DNA of 64,000 bases from Neocallimastix lanati (nom. inval.) (GCA_016946835.1 JACVTC010000015.1:374501-438500), one strand, 5' to 3'. Numbered from the stretch's first letter, positions 15,164-26,462 are shown. The notes: generated by a model from the letters alone, not told the origin. Translations and numbers: made by a program.

Positions 15164-15178
15164 GATTAAGAGTCTCAA
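15164..15178 (+). promoter_or_regulatory. element A primer binding site
   Basis: GATTAAGAGTCTCAA abuts the LTR. It is complementary to the anticodon stem-loop of tRNA-Lys(CUU) (TGAGACTCTTAATC), not to a tRNA 3' end, which implies priming from a cleaved or internal tRNA site. The same site is used by elements B and C. Confidence 0.75.
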
Positions 15179-15188
15179 GCAACCGAAA

Positions 15189-17837
15189 ATGTCTGACAGC
15201 GCTGAATGTTTCGTTTACAAGGGTTCCAACTTCAAAATGTGGAAAAAGTTACTCATTAACATTTTGAAAGCCAAAGATCTCTCTGATTACGCCACAACCA
15301 ATATTTTCAATGAAGCCGATAGAGACCATGAAAACTTTGGGGAAATTGACAAAAACAACTCAAAGGTTGTTGCTATTATCATCAAGTCTGTGGATGAATC
15401 AATTTATCAAGATATTGAGGATTTAGAATCTGCTTTTGATATGATCAAGAAACTGGAAGAGATTAACCAAGAGGCAGATGAACTAATTGTAGAAAAATTA
15501 ATAAAGAAACTGAAAATTATGAAGCCTCGAAACTATATGGAAGTTTTAAAATGTTTATCTGACATGTTAAACACTTTTAACAAACTTAAAACCGCCAATT
15601 ACGATATGAATGAAAATGACAAGATCCAATATATGTTCAAGGCGCTACCAAAGGAATTACAAATTGCTTTCCTGCCTGAACCTGGTAAAACAGCTGAAGA
15701 ATATTATGATCTCATCAAATCAAGAAATATATTTATTAGATGCATGAATGAACAAAAAATAATCAAGCCACAAATTAACCATAATAATCGTAACAATTAT
15801 AATAACTACGATGATCCCATGGATTTAGACCTAGTATTTAACAGAAATAACAGGTATAAAAGCCACAGACAAAATAATTCTCAACGAAGAATTCCAAATA
15901 AATACTGCCATATTTGTAACCAACGTGGTCATTTAACAAGTGAATGCCATTACAACGGGAGAACAAACGGAACCATGGATCAAACTAAATTTAATAATAA
16001 TAATAATAATAATAACTATAATAACAGATTTAATAACAATAATTATAATAATAATAAATATAATAACAATTATGATAAAAATAATAATAAAAATTATAAA
16101 AATAATAATAAAAATTATAATAAAAATTATAAAAATCGTAATAATTATATTAATAACATTGAAAATAACAATTTACCTGTTGATTATGATGATGACATAA
16201 ATTATGAAAATTTAAGTCACATGATTAACAATAGTCTTGATAGTGTTGAATTTTTAAATAACTTAAATAAATCTACTCATAACCTTAATAATTATAAAAA
16301 TGATAAAAATAAATTAAATAAAAATTTTAATAATAATCTTAATAATTATGAAAGTAAAAATAATAATTTACATAAAGAACTTAATAATGATATAAATTAC
16401 ACTAATAATACTAATTATATTAATAATTATGATAACAATAACAATTGCCCTACTAATGACAACAACGAATCAACTTGGATCTATGATTCTGGTGCAATTG
16501 TTCATATTACTAATGACCGAAGTTTATTAACTAACTTTAAAAAATACAAAATTAATTTAACATGTGCCAACAATTCTGAAATGGAATTCGAGGGATTTGG
16601 TACATACAAAGGCTCAATTAACGGTTATGACATTATTTTAAGTAAAGTATTTTATTCTAGGCACGCAAACAAAAATTTAATTAGTGGTATACAATTTGCC
16701 TACACTGAACTAATATCAATTACTAAACTTATTAACAATGAGCCACATCTTATCATTACGGATAATGATAATAATATTATTAATACTTATAGGTCAATTG
16801 ATGGAAGAAACACATTTAGAATCAAAATAAACAATAAATATAATAACTTAATTATGAACACCGATAATGATAATCTTTGGCATAGAAGACTTGGTCACTT
16901 CTATCACAAAGATTTATCAAAATTTATAAAGGAACACACCACAAGTCATAATAACAATGACAATAATTGTATTACTTGTGGAATAGCTAAAATGAAAAGG
17001 TTACCTCACAACAGGGTAACTCCTAAAGCTACCAAGTTATTAGATGTTATCCACTCCGACATTGTTGGTCCTTTCCCGGATTCATTTTTTGGTTTTAAAT
17101 TCATCATTACTTTCATTGATGAATTCTCTAGGAAAGCTACTCCCATTCATGTTAATCATATTAAAGTTTTTGGATGCATCGCTTATTATAAGGATTTCTC
17201 TCCCAAGAAAGGAAAATTAGATCCTAACGCCAAAAAGGGTTTTTTCTTAGGTTTCAGTAATGATTCTAATTCTTATTTAATAATGGACTATAATAATTTT
17301 TCTCTACATCAAGTAAGAGAAGTATTATTTCAAGAAGACACCCCTGCCTGCATTACTAAAGATATTACAAAAAGAATTTCGCCTTATGTTAAAGACAATA
17401 ATAATAAATTAAATTTATGCTTAGATTTATCTTTTATCAACAATTTATTAAGCAATTATACAAATAATAATATACATAATAATAATAATATCAACAATTA
17501 TGACAATAATGACGATAATTATTTTATTCCTGACAATAATAATATCATTAATATTCCTGACAATCCACCTAATAATATTAATATTCATAATAATATTCCT
17601 AATAATGATATTCATAATAATAATTATAATAATAATTCTCCTGATGATTATAATGTTAATAATAATAACTTTAACAATAATTTAAATATTGATAATTATA
17701 ATATTTCAGATCAAAATAATAATAATAATTTTTCATATCAAAATAATGAAAAATTTTTAATTAATAAAAATTTGTCAAAAAATGAACAAAATTTAAATAA
17801 TAATAATTTCAATAATAATTTTAATAATAATAATAAT
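15189..17837 (+). pseudogene. element A gag-pol, 5' part: gag, zinc knuckle, protease, truncated integrase
   Basis: Starts MSDSAECF just after the primer site. Order: copia-type gag (residues 1-220), CCHC knuckle CHICNQRGHLTSEC near residue 240, long Asn-rich spacer, aspartic protease with DSGAIVHITND (about 435), and the HHCC pre-integrase finger (WHRRLGHFYH and CITCGIAKMKR). The integrase core begins (HSDIVGPF) but jumps in frame from DEFSRKA to NHIKVFGC: about 125 residues present in element B are missing, including the second Asp and the Glu of the DDE triad. An Asn-rich linker follows and is cut by element B at 17838; the TGTTAA of B's LTR supplies an artificial stop codon. The frame resumes at 24011. 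It cannot encode a working integrase. Confidence 0.9.
17833..17837. repeat. element B target-site duplication, left
   Basis: ATAAT; repeated at 24006-24010. The target is the AAT-repeat linker of element A, so the register is slightly ambiguous, but the 5-bp length keeps A's reading frame continuous when B is removed. Confidence 0.85.
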
Positions 17838-18177
17838 TGTTAAAGTATTAAATAATATAAATAAATAAACTTAATAATTTAGGTTTATAATTAAATAATA
17901 GAAAATATAAATCATAAATATTTATGTAAAAAACTAAACTTAAAATGTAAATTAACATTATTTATGTTAATACATAGTTAAATGTAAATCATTAGATTTA
18001 TCATGCGCATGTAAATAGTTTCTTTATTCTTGTTTATTCACGTGAAATAGTTATATAGTTTATATAAAAATAATTGTTTATTTTATAGACGAAAATTTGC
18101 GACTTTCGTCAATATAATATTTTATAATAAATAAATAAATGTATGAATAATTAATAATTAAATAAATTCCTTTAATA
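17838..18177 (+). repeat. element B 5' LTR
   Basis: 340 bp, TGTTAAAG...TTTAATA. Contains an inverted repeat GACGAAA/TTTCGTC (9-bp loop) near 18089-18111 that could be a transcript-end or regulatory hairpin. No difference from the 3' LTR seen by eye. Confidence 0.95.
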
Positions 18178-18192
18178 GATTAAGAGTCTCAT
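18178..18192 (+). promoter_or_regulatory. element B primer binding site
   Basis: GATTAAGAGTCTCAT, complementary to the anticodon stem-loop of tRNA-Lys(CUU). Followed by a 170-bp AT-rich leader before the gag-pol start. Confidence 0.75.
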
Positions 18193-18364
18193 CTGTACTC
18201 TTAACATTCTCATATAATATTGATAAAATAATATAAAATATCTTTATTAAAATAAAATATTAATTAAATAAAATATTAATAAAATTACATAATAAAAACA
18301 CAAAATAATCTTCTTAAAACCCAAATATATAATAATATTAATTATTAAATTAAAAATCAATTAA

Positions 18365-21300
18365 ATGAGTGATTTTATCCCGTTCAAAAAGGAAGCCATA
18401 TTGAATGGCAAAAATTTTAATATATGGTATGATAATTTAACGGACATATTGGAGAAAGATGACTTAGCTGGATATCTAACTAAAGATATATTGGAAGAAG
18501 CCAAAAGGGACAATACCAAAAAGGAAGAAGAAATAAAGGAAATCAAGAAAACGAACACAAAAGTCCGTTATATTATTAAAAATACCATAAATTCCAAAAT
18601 CCATGAAGATATTATTGGCATGAACACTCCATATGCCATAATAAATTATCTAAGAGAAGAATACAAATTAAGTGAGAATGACATGACTCAATGGATTAGT
18701 AAACTTAAAAATGTCAAAGCTGAAAAGGAAACAGAAATACCTTCAGCTATTAAGGAAATCTTTAAATTATTTAATGGCATGAACTCCTCCGGAAATATTA
18801 TCTCCGAAAAAGAAAAAGTAAAATATTTATTAAGAGCATTACCAAAAAGTTATAAAATGAAATTAACTTTAAATGGTAATGAAACAGCCGAAGAATTAAA
18901 AACAACTATAGTAAAAGATATAAACACCTGGTTATATGTCGATGAACAAACAGATAAAGACCAACGACCATATGATCCAATGGACATCGACTATGCTGGG
19001 AAACTTGGATACAAGAATAGGAAAAATTTAAAAAACAAGAACAATAATAAAAATTTTTCAAAAAAAGGAAATCCAAGTAAACAAAACAACAAAGAAAAAT
19101 TTAATAATAATAAATATAACAATAATAATAAATACTGCGAAATCTGTGAAAGGAGGGGTCATTCTACCAAAGAATGTAGGTATAATCCAAGAAACCCAAA
19201 TGGATTATACAATAAATACTACATTCAAGATGAACAAAAATTAAATAATTATCACACTCATAATAATTGGCATAATGGAAGACCCATAAGATATATTAAT
19301 TTAAATGATGAATATAATGAAAATATATCTTATGATGATATAAAGCCAATGTTTTATAAATACTATGATCCTAAAGGAAAAGGAAAATATGAGAATAATG
19401 ATGATGATGATTCAGATGAATATCAAGAATCTGAAAAATCAAATTGTTTCATAAATTATGATAAAGAAGACGTTAAAAATGAAGTTTTAATTAAAAATAA
19501 TATAATAACACGAGTAGAAAATAAATTAAATTTAGCTAAAGAAATTTTTATAAATAATATTAATAAAAAGGAAATAAATACAAATAATACAAATGAAATT
19601 TTTAATATTAATTACAATAAAAAAGAAACATCAGAATGGTTATATGATTCAGGTGCTGGTGAACATATAACTAATGATCTAAGTCTGCTTAAAAATTTTA
19701 AAAAAGAAAAAATAAAGTTAAGATGTGCAAATAATACTTATTGCTATTTTGAAGGCCATGGTGAATTTGAATTTACTATTAATAATTATCATTTTAAATT
19801 TAACAAAGTATTATATTCAAAAGAAGTAGCTAAAAATATTATTAGTGGAATAGAATGGGCAAAACAAGATGTTAAAACCTTGACAGAAAAGGATAAACAC
19901 AATAATATTATCCTCAGAATTTTAGATAACAATTATAATATTATTGCCACATTCCAAGCTAATAATAACAATGAAGTTAAAATCGTAGTTACTCATTTCA
20001 ATATTGAAAACGAAAGAAACTCTAAGAATAATATTATGGCAATTCAAAATTTTCGTAATGCTGAAGAACTAATTTGGCATCGACGGCTTTGCCATTTCTA
20101 CCAAGAAGATTTGAAAAACTTCCTAAACCATCATGAAATTAACTTAGATAAGTGTGACGATTGCAGAATCGCGAAAATGAAACGCAATCCACACAATAAA
20201 ATTCCTCCCAGAGCCAAAGAAATATTAGAAGTTATCCACTCGGATATTATTGGTCCAATTAACACATCATACACAGGAAAAAGGTTTATACTTACTATCT
20301 TAGATGAAACTTCTAGAAAATCATGGGTTTTTATAATGAAGAGTAAATCAGAAGCTACTGATATTATTATCAATACCTTAAGAATGCTTAATAATAAATA
20401 TAAGGATCATAAAATTAAAATTTTTAAATCGGATAACGCAAAGGAATATAAAAACAAGAAAATTGATTCCTTTTGCAATGAAAATGGAATTGAAAAAGTA
20501 TTCTCTCCTCCGTATAATCCTGAAAATAATGGACTATGTGAAAGATTTAATCTTACTATTGTTTCCTGCGCGAAAACCTTGTTATATTGGAGTGGACTTA
20601 GTGAAAACTTCTGGGACTTTGCGATATTATACGCTAACTATATATACAACAAAGTTCCTCATTCTGGAATTCATAACAAAATTCCAGATGAAATATTCTA
20701 CAAAAACAAAGTAAAAATTAATCACATCAAGGTATTCGGTTGTATCACCTTCTATATTGACAGAAGCCAAAATAAATCCAAATTTTCACCTAATTCTAAG
20801 AAAGGAATTTTTCTTGGATTTAGTGAAAAAACTAATAGCTATATTATTATGGATTTCAATGATAATTCAATTCATTATTGTAGAGAAATTTACTGTTTAG
20901 AAGATACTCCTGCTAATGTAAAATTAGCAAACAATAAATCAAATCAATATGGTGATCAGGAATTTCTTACTTTTGATTTTTATTTTTCGAAGAATTTACC
21001 AGACTCATCTGGTGGAGAAAATCATAAAGCTGGTAACCATAGTAGTAAACCTTCTGAAAATAAATTTAATAACAACAACAAAGAAAATAGCAAAAATACC
21101 AAAGAAAATTATTCATCATTACCTATCACAAACAATGATGATTTACAAGAAAATTTAAATAAGGACAATTCCCCTAAAAGAGATAAAGGGAAAAGCCCAG
21201 AGACTGAGGATTCTAACGATACCAATATCAATAATAATATTGGTAAGGACAAAGAAATAAAAATCGCAGAAGAAGAGACCCAAAACTACAAAAATCAAGA

Positions 21301-23653
21301 AAATTTCAAAAATCATTCTGATGAAAATTTTTCTGATAATAAAAATTTTTCAAAAAATGAAGAAAATTCAATAAACAAAAACAAAAATTTTAATGAAACC
21401 TTATCGAATAATAATTCTAATCAAGAGAAAAATTTTTCTGAAAATTCAAATATAAATAAGGTTAAAAATTCTAAAACTCAAAATAATAATAAAATTACTG
21501 ATGAAGAAAAATTTTTTGATATTAACGACAAAACCTTATTTAATAAGAAATCCAATAATCAAGGAAAAGTTAATGAACAAACCAATATGTCTTCAAATAA
21601 ATCTAATATAATTAAAGAAAATTTTAATAAAAATTTTTCTGAAACATATATTAAAAATAATATATCTACCAGTACTACTGATAATATATCTAAATCCAAA
21701 AATTTTTCAAACCCAAATTATTATAATTTTCCTTCTTCTTCTCAAGAAAATACTATGTTTAATAGAAATAATATTATCTCTTCTTACATCGACAAAAAGT
21801 TCCCTTTTAATGGCAGAAGAAGTGTTAAAGAACTACATATAGATAACCAAAATTCTTTTAATACAAATTCATTCAATAGAATTAATTTACCTCATCTTAG
21901 GAGCAATTTTCATTTCAAAAATAATAAAAATTTTGAAAATGGAAATATTGATTATTTATTTTCAAATAATCATTTTAAAATTAAGAAAAATAATTATTTA
22001 CATATTAAAAAACAGTTTAATTTTAAAAAACACGGAAGGTCACTTTCGGACGATTTAACACCTTCCCAATCACAAAAATTTCGTAGATCAAACTTTAATT
22101 CAAAAATTATTGCTACTTTGGATAATTTTGTGCCCCAATCATTTTTCCAAGCCACAAATTGTAAAGACCACGTTCTATGGGAAAAAGCTATGGATAACGA
22201 ACTGGATAATCTTTATACTAATAAAATTATGACTTTTGTGAACAATATTCCAGATGGTAAGAAACCCATTCCTTCCAAATGGGTCTACGCTCTTAAGACT
22301 GATGGTCTTGGCCATATTATTAAACATAAAGCTCGTTTTGTCGCTAAAGGTTTCTCTCAAAAATATGGCATTGATTATGAGTTGACTTTCTCTCCTACCC
22401 TTAATTTCGATTGTTTAAAACTTCTTATCTCCTTAGCTGCTAAATTTAAATGGGACATTCTCCAATTAGATATCAAAGCTGCGTATCTCAACGCGGATTT
22501 AGACAAAGATATCTATGTCAAAATTCCCCCTGGAGATCCTAACTTTGGGAGGGGATATTGGAAATTGAACAAAGCATTATACGGTTTAAAACAATCTGGC
22601 CGACAATGGTATAATACCATCTCTAAATTTTTAATTGAACAAGGAATGGAGCAACTAAAATCTGAAAGTTGCGTTTTTAAGAAAATCGTAAATGGAAAAT
22701 TAGTCTGTATAATTGGCTTATACGTAGACGATATGATTGTTACTGGAGAAAAGGAAGAAATTAACAAAATCTTCAATAAAATTAAAAACAAATTCAAGAT
22801 CTCAAAATCTGGTCCAATAGACTACTTATTGGGAATTAAAGTTGAAAATAGAAATAACACTTATACATTATCTCAAACACAATTTATAGAAAATATTTTA
22901 AAAACATTTAATATCAATAACAAAAGACTAAGAAAAACACCATGTGTTGGTGATAATACAATATCAGAAAATAACCAACCATTCAACAAAACAAAATATA
23001 AAAGTGCAATTGGTATGTTAATTTATTTATCAAAATGTACCAGACCCGACATTGCATTTTCAGTCAACAAAGCTGCCAGAAATTCAGAAAATCCAACAGT
23101 ATCTGACTGGCACAAAGTTATTGCAATATTACAATATTTAAAAAATACCAAAAATTACAAAATTAAATATGATGGCACTGGTAACATTGTAGGTTACACA
23201 GATTCAGACTTCGCTGGTGACGTTACTGACAGAAAATCAACATCAGGTAATATTATCTTAATGGGAAATAATCCAATATCCTGGACCTCGAAAAAACAGT
23301 CAGTTGTCGCCACATCAACAGCAGAAGCTGAATACATAAGTGCGTCAGTATGTATCAAGAAATTATTAAGAATTAAAAATATATTATACGAATTACTCAA
23401 ATTTAATAAACCACTAACATTATTCACAGACAATAATGCAAGTAAAATTTCAATGGAAAATGGAGAATTAAATCCAAAATTAAAACATATTTCAATTAAA
23501 TATCACTTTAATAGAGACAATATTGAGAAAAATTTAATTAAATTAAAATATATCAGTACTGATAAAATGCTAGCTGACACATTAACAAAATGTGTAAATG
23601 GTACTAAAATGACAACCTTTGCAAATCAAATTTTCATTACAAATGAAAACTGA
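18365..23653 (+). CDS. element B gag-pol polyprotein (copia type)
   Basis: 1762-residue single-frame polyprotein that encodes particle and enzymes for retrotransposition. Order: copia gag (1-240), CCHC knuckle CEICERRGHSTKEC (from C258), protease D428 in DSGAGEHITND, pre-integrase HHCC finger (IWHRRLCHFYQ, CDDCRIAKMKR), integrase triad D627 (HSDIIGP), D690 (FKSDNAKEY), E726 (NNGLCERFN) with 35 residues between the second Asp and the Glu, a 370-residue Asn/Lys/Ser-rich linker, reverse transcriptase with LYVDDMIV (Y1453 to D1456), and RNase H with TDSDFAGD, TSTAEAEY and FTDNNAS. Gag and pol are fused in one frame, so their ratio is not set by frameshifting. All catalytic residues looked for are present. 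The start is the first ATG after the leader. Confidence 0.95.
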   Translation: MSDFIPFKKEAILNGKNFNIWYDNLTDILEKDDLAGYLTKDILEEAKRDNTKKEEEIKEIKKTNTKVRYIIKNTINSKIHEDIIGMNTPYAIINYLREEYKLSENDMTQWISKLKNVKAEKETEIPSAIKEIFKLFNGMNSSGNIISEKEKVKYLLRALPKSYKMKLTLNGNETAEELKTTIVKDINTWLYVDEQTDKDQRPYDPMDIDYAGKLGYKNRKNLKNKNNNKNFSKKGNPSKQNNKEKFNNNKYNNNNKYCEICERRGHSTKECRYNPRNPNGLYNKYYIQDEQKLNNYHTHNNWHNGRPIRYINLNDEYNENISYDDIKPMFYKYYDPKGKGKYENNDDDDSDEYQESEKSNCFINYDKEDVKNEVLIKNNIITRVENKLNLAKEIFINNINKKEINTNNTNEIFNINYNKKETSEWLYDSGAGEHITNDLSLLKNFKKEKIKLRCANNTYCYFEGHGEFEFTINNYHFKFNKVLYSKEVAKNIISGIEWAKQDVKTLTEKDKHNNIILRILDNNYNIIATFQANNNNEVKIVVTHFNIENERNSKNNIMAIQNFRNAEELIWHRRLCHFYQEDLKNFLNHHEINLDKCDDCRIAKMKRNPHNKIPPRAKEILEVIHSDIIGPINTSYTGKRFILTILDETSRKSWVFIMKSKSEATDIIINTLRMLNNKYKDHKIKIFKSDNAKEYKNKKIDSFCNENGIEKVFSPPYNPENNGLCERFNLTIVSCAKTLLYWSGLSENFWDFAILYANYIYNKVPHSGIHNKIPDEIFYKNKVKINHIKVFGCITFYIDRSQNKSKFSPNSKKGIFLGFSEKTNSYIIMDFNDNSIHYCREIYCLEDTPANVKLANNKSNQYGDQEFLTFDFYFSKNLPDSSGGENHKAGNHSSKPSENKFNNNNKENSKNTKENYSSLPITNNDDLQENLNKDNSPKRDKGKSPETEDSNDTNINNNIGKDKEIKIAEEETQNYKNQENFKNHSDENFSDNKNFSKNEENSINKNKNFNETLSNNNSNQEKNFSENSNINKVKNSKTQNNNKITDEEKFFDINDKTLFNKKSNNQGKVNEQTNMSSNKSNIIKENFNKNFSETYIKNNISTSTTDNISKSKNFSNPNYYNFPSSSQENTMFNRNNIISSYIDKKFPFNGRRSVKELHIDNQNSFNTNSFNRINLPHLRSNFHFKNNKNFENGNIDYLFSNNHFKIKKNNYLHIKKQFNFKKHGRSLSDDLTPSQSQKFRRSNFNSKIIATLDNFVPQSFFQATNCKDHVLWEKAMDNELDNLYTNKIMTFVNNIPDGKKPIPSKWVYALKTDGLGHIIKHKARFVAKGFSQKYGIDYELTFSPTLNFDCLKLLISLAAKFKWDILQLDIKAAYLNADLDKDIYVKIPPGDPNFGRGYWKLNKALYGLKQSGRQWYNTISKFLIEQGMEQLKSESCVFKKIVNGKLVCIIGLYVDDMIVTGEKEEINKIFNKIKNKFKISKSGPIDYLLGIKVENRNNTYTLSQTQFIENILKTFNINNKRLRKTPCVGDNTISENNQPFNKTKYKSAIGMLIYLSKCTRPDIAFSVNKAARNSENPTVSDWHKVIAILQYLKNTKNYKIKYDGTGNIVGYTDSDFAGDVTDRKSTSGNIILMGNNPISWTSKKQSVVATSTAEAEYISASVCIKKLLRIKNILYELLKFNKPLTLFTDNNASKISMENGELNPKLKHISIKYHFNRDNIEKNLIKLKYISTDKMLADTLTKCVNGTKMTTFANQIFITNEN

Positions 23654-23665
23654 TTTGAGGGGGAG
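23654..23665 (+). promoter_or_regulatory. element B polypurine tract
   Basis: TTTGAGGGGGAG directly before the 3' LTR, the plus-strand DNA primer site; identical to that of element A. Confidence 0.85.
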
Positions 23666-23999
23666 TGTTAAAGTATTAAATAATATAAATAAATAAACTT
23701 AATAATTTAGGTTTATAATTAAATAATAGAAAATATAAATCATAAATATTTATGTAAAAAACTAAACTTAAAATGTAAATTAACATTATTTATGTTAATA
23801 CATAGTTAAATGTAAATCATTAGATTTATCATGCGCATGTAAATAGTTTCTTTATTCTTGTTTATTCACGTGAAATAGTTATATAGTTTATATAAAAATA
23901 ATTGTTTATTTTATAGACGAAAATTTGCGACTTTCGTCAATATAATATTTTATAATAAATAAATAAATGTATGAATAATTAATAATTAAATAAATTCCT

Positions 24000-24005
<6 letters not shown>
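23666..24005 (+). repeat. element B 3' LTR
   Basis: 340 bp, same sequence as 17838-18177 by eye; followed by ATAAT target duplication and then element A's Asn-repeat linker. Confidence 0.95.
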
Positions 24006-24010
<5 letters not shown>

Positions 24011-24034
<24 letters not shown>

Positions 24035-26121
24035 TTAATATACGATAAAAATTTTTCAAATAATTTTATTAATTCTAATAACAATAATCTTATTGGCTCA
24101 AATATTCAATACAATGGTAAAAATTTTTCTGATACAATAAATTCTGAATTTAATCAAAATTTAGAAAATTTTAATCAAAATACAAATACCAATACAATAA
24201 CCAATGAAAATTTTTCCAACACCAAAAATTTTTCTAATCCAAATTATGTACAAAATTCTAATAATAAAAAATTTTTAATTAATGAAAATTTTAATTCAAA
24301 AATGATCAAAATTTTATTAATAAAAATTTTTTATCAGAAGAAGATAAAAATAATAATAATATTAATAATTTTATTAATAATAATTCAAATAATAATAACA
24401 TAAATATTTATAGAAATAATAAAAGAAAATCCAAATTTACCAATAATAATATTATTAAACACTTCAAACCTAATATTAATAATAATAATATTGATATTTA
24501 CAATAATAATAATAATCATAATAATATTATTTCTTATAATAATAATCCTAATAATTTTAATTACAACAATGATAATTTAATTAATACTATTGAAACTGAA
24601 AATGAAGAAGTTCCGAAAACCTATCAAAAAGCTCTCAATTGTGATCATGCCGATGAATGGGATATTGCTATCCAAGAAGAACTCAATAATTTATATGATA
24701 ATAATACAATGACTTTTGTTAAAAAACTACCAAGAGGAAAACAACCAATTTCTACAAGATGGGTTTTTGCAATTAAAAAGGATGCAAATAATAAAATTAT
24801 TAAAAGAAAGGCCAGACTTGTTGCAAGTGGTTTTGCTCAAAGATACGGTATCGATTATGAACTTACATATAGTCCGACATTAAACGTTGATTGTATAAAA
24901 TTACTTCTCGCTTTTGCTGCTCAATTTCAATGGACTGTTTATCAATTAGATTTTAAATCTGTCTATCTAAACGCTGCCTTAGACAAAGAAATTTACACCG
25001 AAATTCCTTACGGCGATGAAAACTACGGTAAAGGCTATTGGATTCTAAATAAGGCATTGTACGGCCTTAAACAATCAGGCCGCCAGTGGAATAAAACCAT
25101 TACAAAATTTTTAACCGAAAACAAATTTCATCAATCCACCACTGATCCATGTGTTTTCTTTAAAAAGCAGAAGGAAGAACTAACTTGTATTATAGGACTT
25201 TATGTTGATGATATGCTAATTATAGGTGAAAATTTCGAAATTGTTAGAATTGTTTCAAGAATTAAAGATAACTTTAAGGTATCAAAATGTGGATTTGCTG
25301 ACTTCATATTAGGAATCAAAATAGAAAGAGAAAATAATGATATTTATATCTCACAAGAAGCATTCATTGATAATCTATTAAATAAATATAGTATAAATAA
25401 TAAAAAGAAAATAAAATCACCATGTTCAGTAAATGAAAATAATGAAGATAATGAACCTGTTGACAAAATAAAATTCAAAAGTATTATCGGATCCTTAATT
25501 TATCTTGCAAGATGCACACGTTCAGACATTGCATTTGCTGTTAACTTTGCCGCTAGAAAATCAGAAAATCCAACTCAAGCCGATTGGAAAAAAGCTATTA
25601 AAATATTAAAATACTTAAATGGAACAAAACATTATAAAATAAGATATGACGGTAAAGGTAAAATAAATGCACATACAGATTCAGATTTTGCCGGTGATCC
25701 AAATGATAGAAAATCTACTTCAGGACACATTATCTTAATGGGTACAAATCCTATTTCATGGTATTCTAAAAAACAAACAACTGTCGCAACGTCTACTGCC
25801 GAAGCTGAATATTTAAGTACTACAGAATGTATTAAGAAAGTATTACAAATTAAAAATCTACTTTATGAATTATTTGGAGAAACTGAAACTATAGACATAT
25901 ACACGGATAATGAAGCAAGCAAAAGTAGCATTGAAGCAGGTCATTTAAATCCAAAGCTTAGACATATTAGTGTTAGCTACCATTTCAACAATGAAAATAT
26001 ATTAAATAAAAATGTTCAACTAAAATATATTAGTACAAATGATATGCTGGCCGATCCATTAACCAAAAACCTTAATGGAAACAAAATAACTAATTTTACA
26101 AATAAAATTTTTATAAAATAA
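24011..26121 (+). pseudogene. element A gag-pol, 3' part: reverse transcriptase and RNase H
   Basis: Continues the element A frame exactly after the second ATAAT copy. About 290 bp on, in an A-run at 24298-24302, the frame shifts by one base; the enzymatic part is then open from 24304 to the stop at 26121. Visible: the W-x-x-A-x-x-x-E-L entry motif, RARLVASGFAQRYGIDY, LDFKSVYLNAALDKEIY, NKALYGLKQSGRQW, catalytic LYVDDMLI, and RNase H with HTDSDFAGD, TSTAEAEY and YTDNEAS. It is clearly related to but distinct from element B. The shift is either a real lesion or a homopolymer assembly error. Confidence 0.9.
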
Positions 26122-26130
26122 AAAATTTAA

Positions 26131-26142
26131 TTTGAGGGGGAG
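26131..26142 (+). promoter_or_regulatory. element A polypurine tract
   Basis: TTTGAGGGGGAG immediately before the 3' LTR. Confidence 0.85.
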
Positions 26143-26376
26143 TGTTAACTTTATTAATATAAAGTTATATTCTAGCTTAGGTTTAATAAAATATCAAATT
26201 AAATTATATTAAATACATTGTAATTATAAATTAAATATAAATTAATATGTATCTAGAACAAGCCACAATTAAATATAAATACATGTAATTTTCTCTGTAC
26301 TTTAAATCTTTGTTAACCATTTATTTATATTCTATAAATAATAAATTTATATTAATTAATAAAACAAATTTTAATA
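26143..26376 (+). repeat. element A 3' LTR
   Basis: 234 bp; followed by AATTG, the second target duplication copy, then the MULE right end. Confidence 0.95.
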
Positions 26377-26462
26377 AATTGTAATTTTATTTATTTAATT
26401 AATTAATTATTATTCATTAAATTTTTAATAAAATTAAGTGGCTTAAAATTAAAAATATTTAA

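Larger units (their letters stand above)
17838..24005 (+). mobile_element. Ty1/copia element B (6168 bp, apparently intact)
   Basis: Two 340-bp LTRs that appear identical, primer site, one uninterrupted gag-pol frame, polypurine tract and a 5-bp target duplication. It sits inside element A between integrase and reverse transcriptase. All hallmarks of a recent, autonomous insertion are present. Confidence 0.95.
14930..26376 (+). mobile_element. Ty1/copia element A (5.27 kb, split by element B)
   Basis: 234-bp LTRs (14930-15163 and 26143-26376) differ at one position and start TGTTAAC. The 5-bp target duplication AATTG lies at 14925-14929 and 26377-26381. A primer site follows the 5' LTR and a polypurine tract TTTGAGGGGGAG precedes the 3' LTR. 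The single gag-pol frame is interrupted by element B, has lost the integrase catalytic core in frame, and has one frameshift. Inserted in the MULE. Confidence 0.95.

Noticed and set aside
15940-16200. Overlapping Ile-rich open frames inside the copia genes
   Set aside because: Alternative-frame readings of AAT-rich poly-Asn coding sequence.
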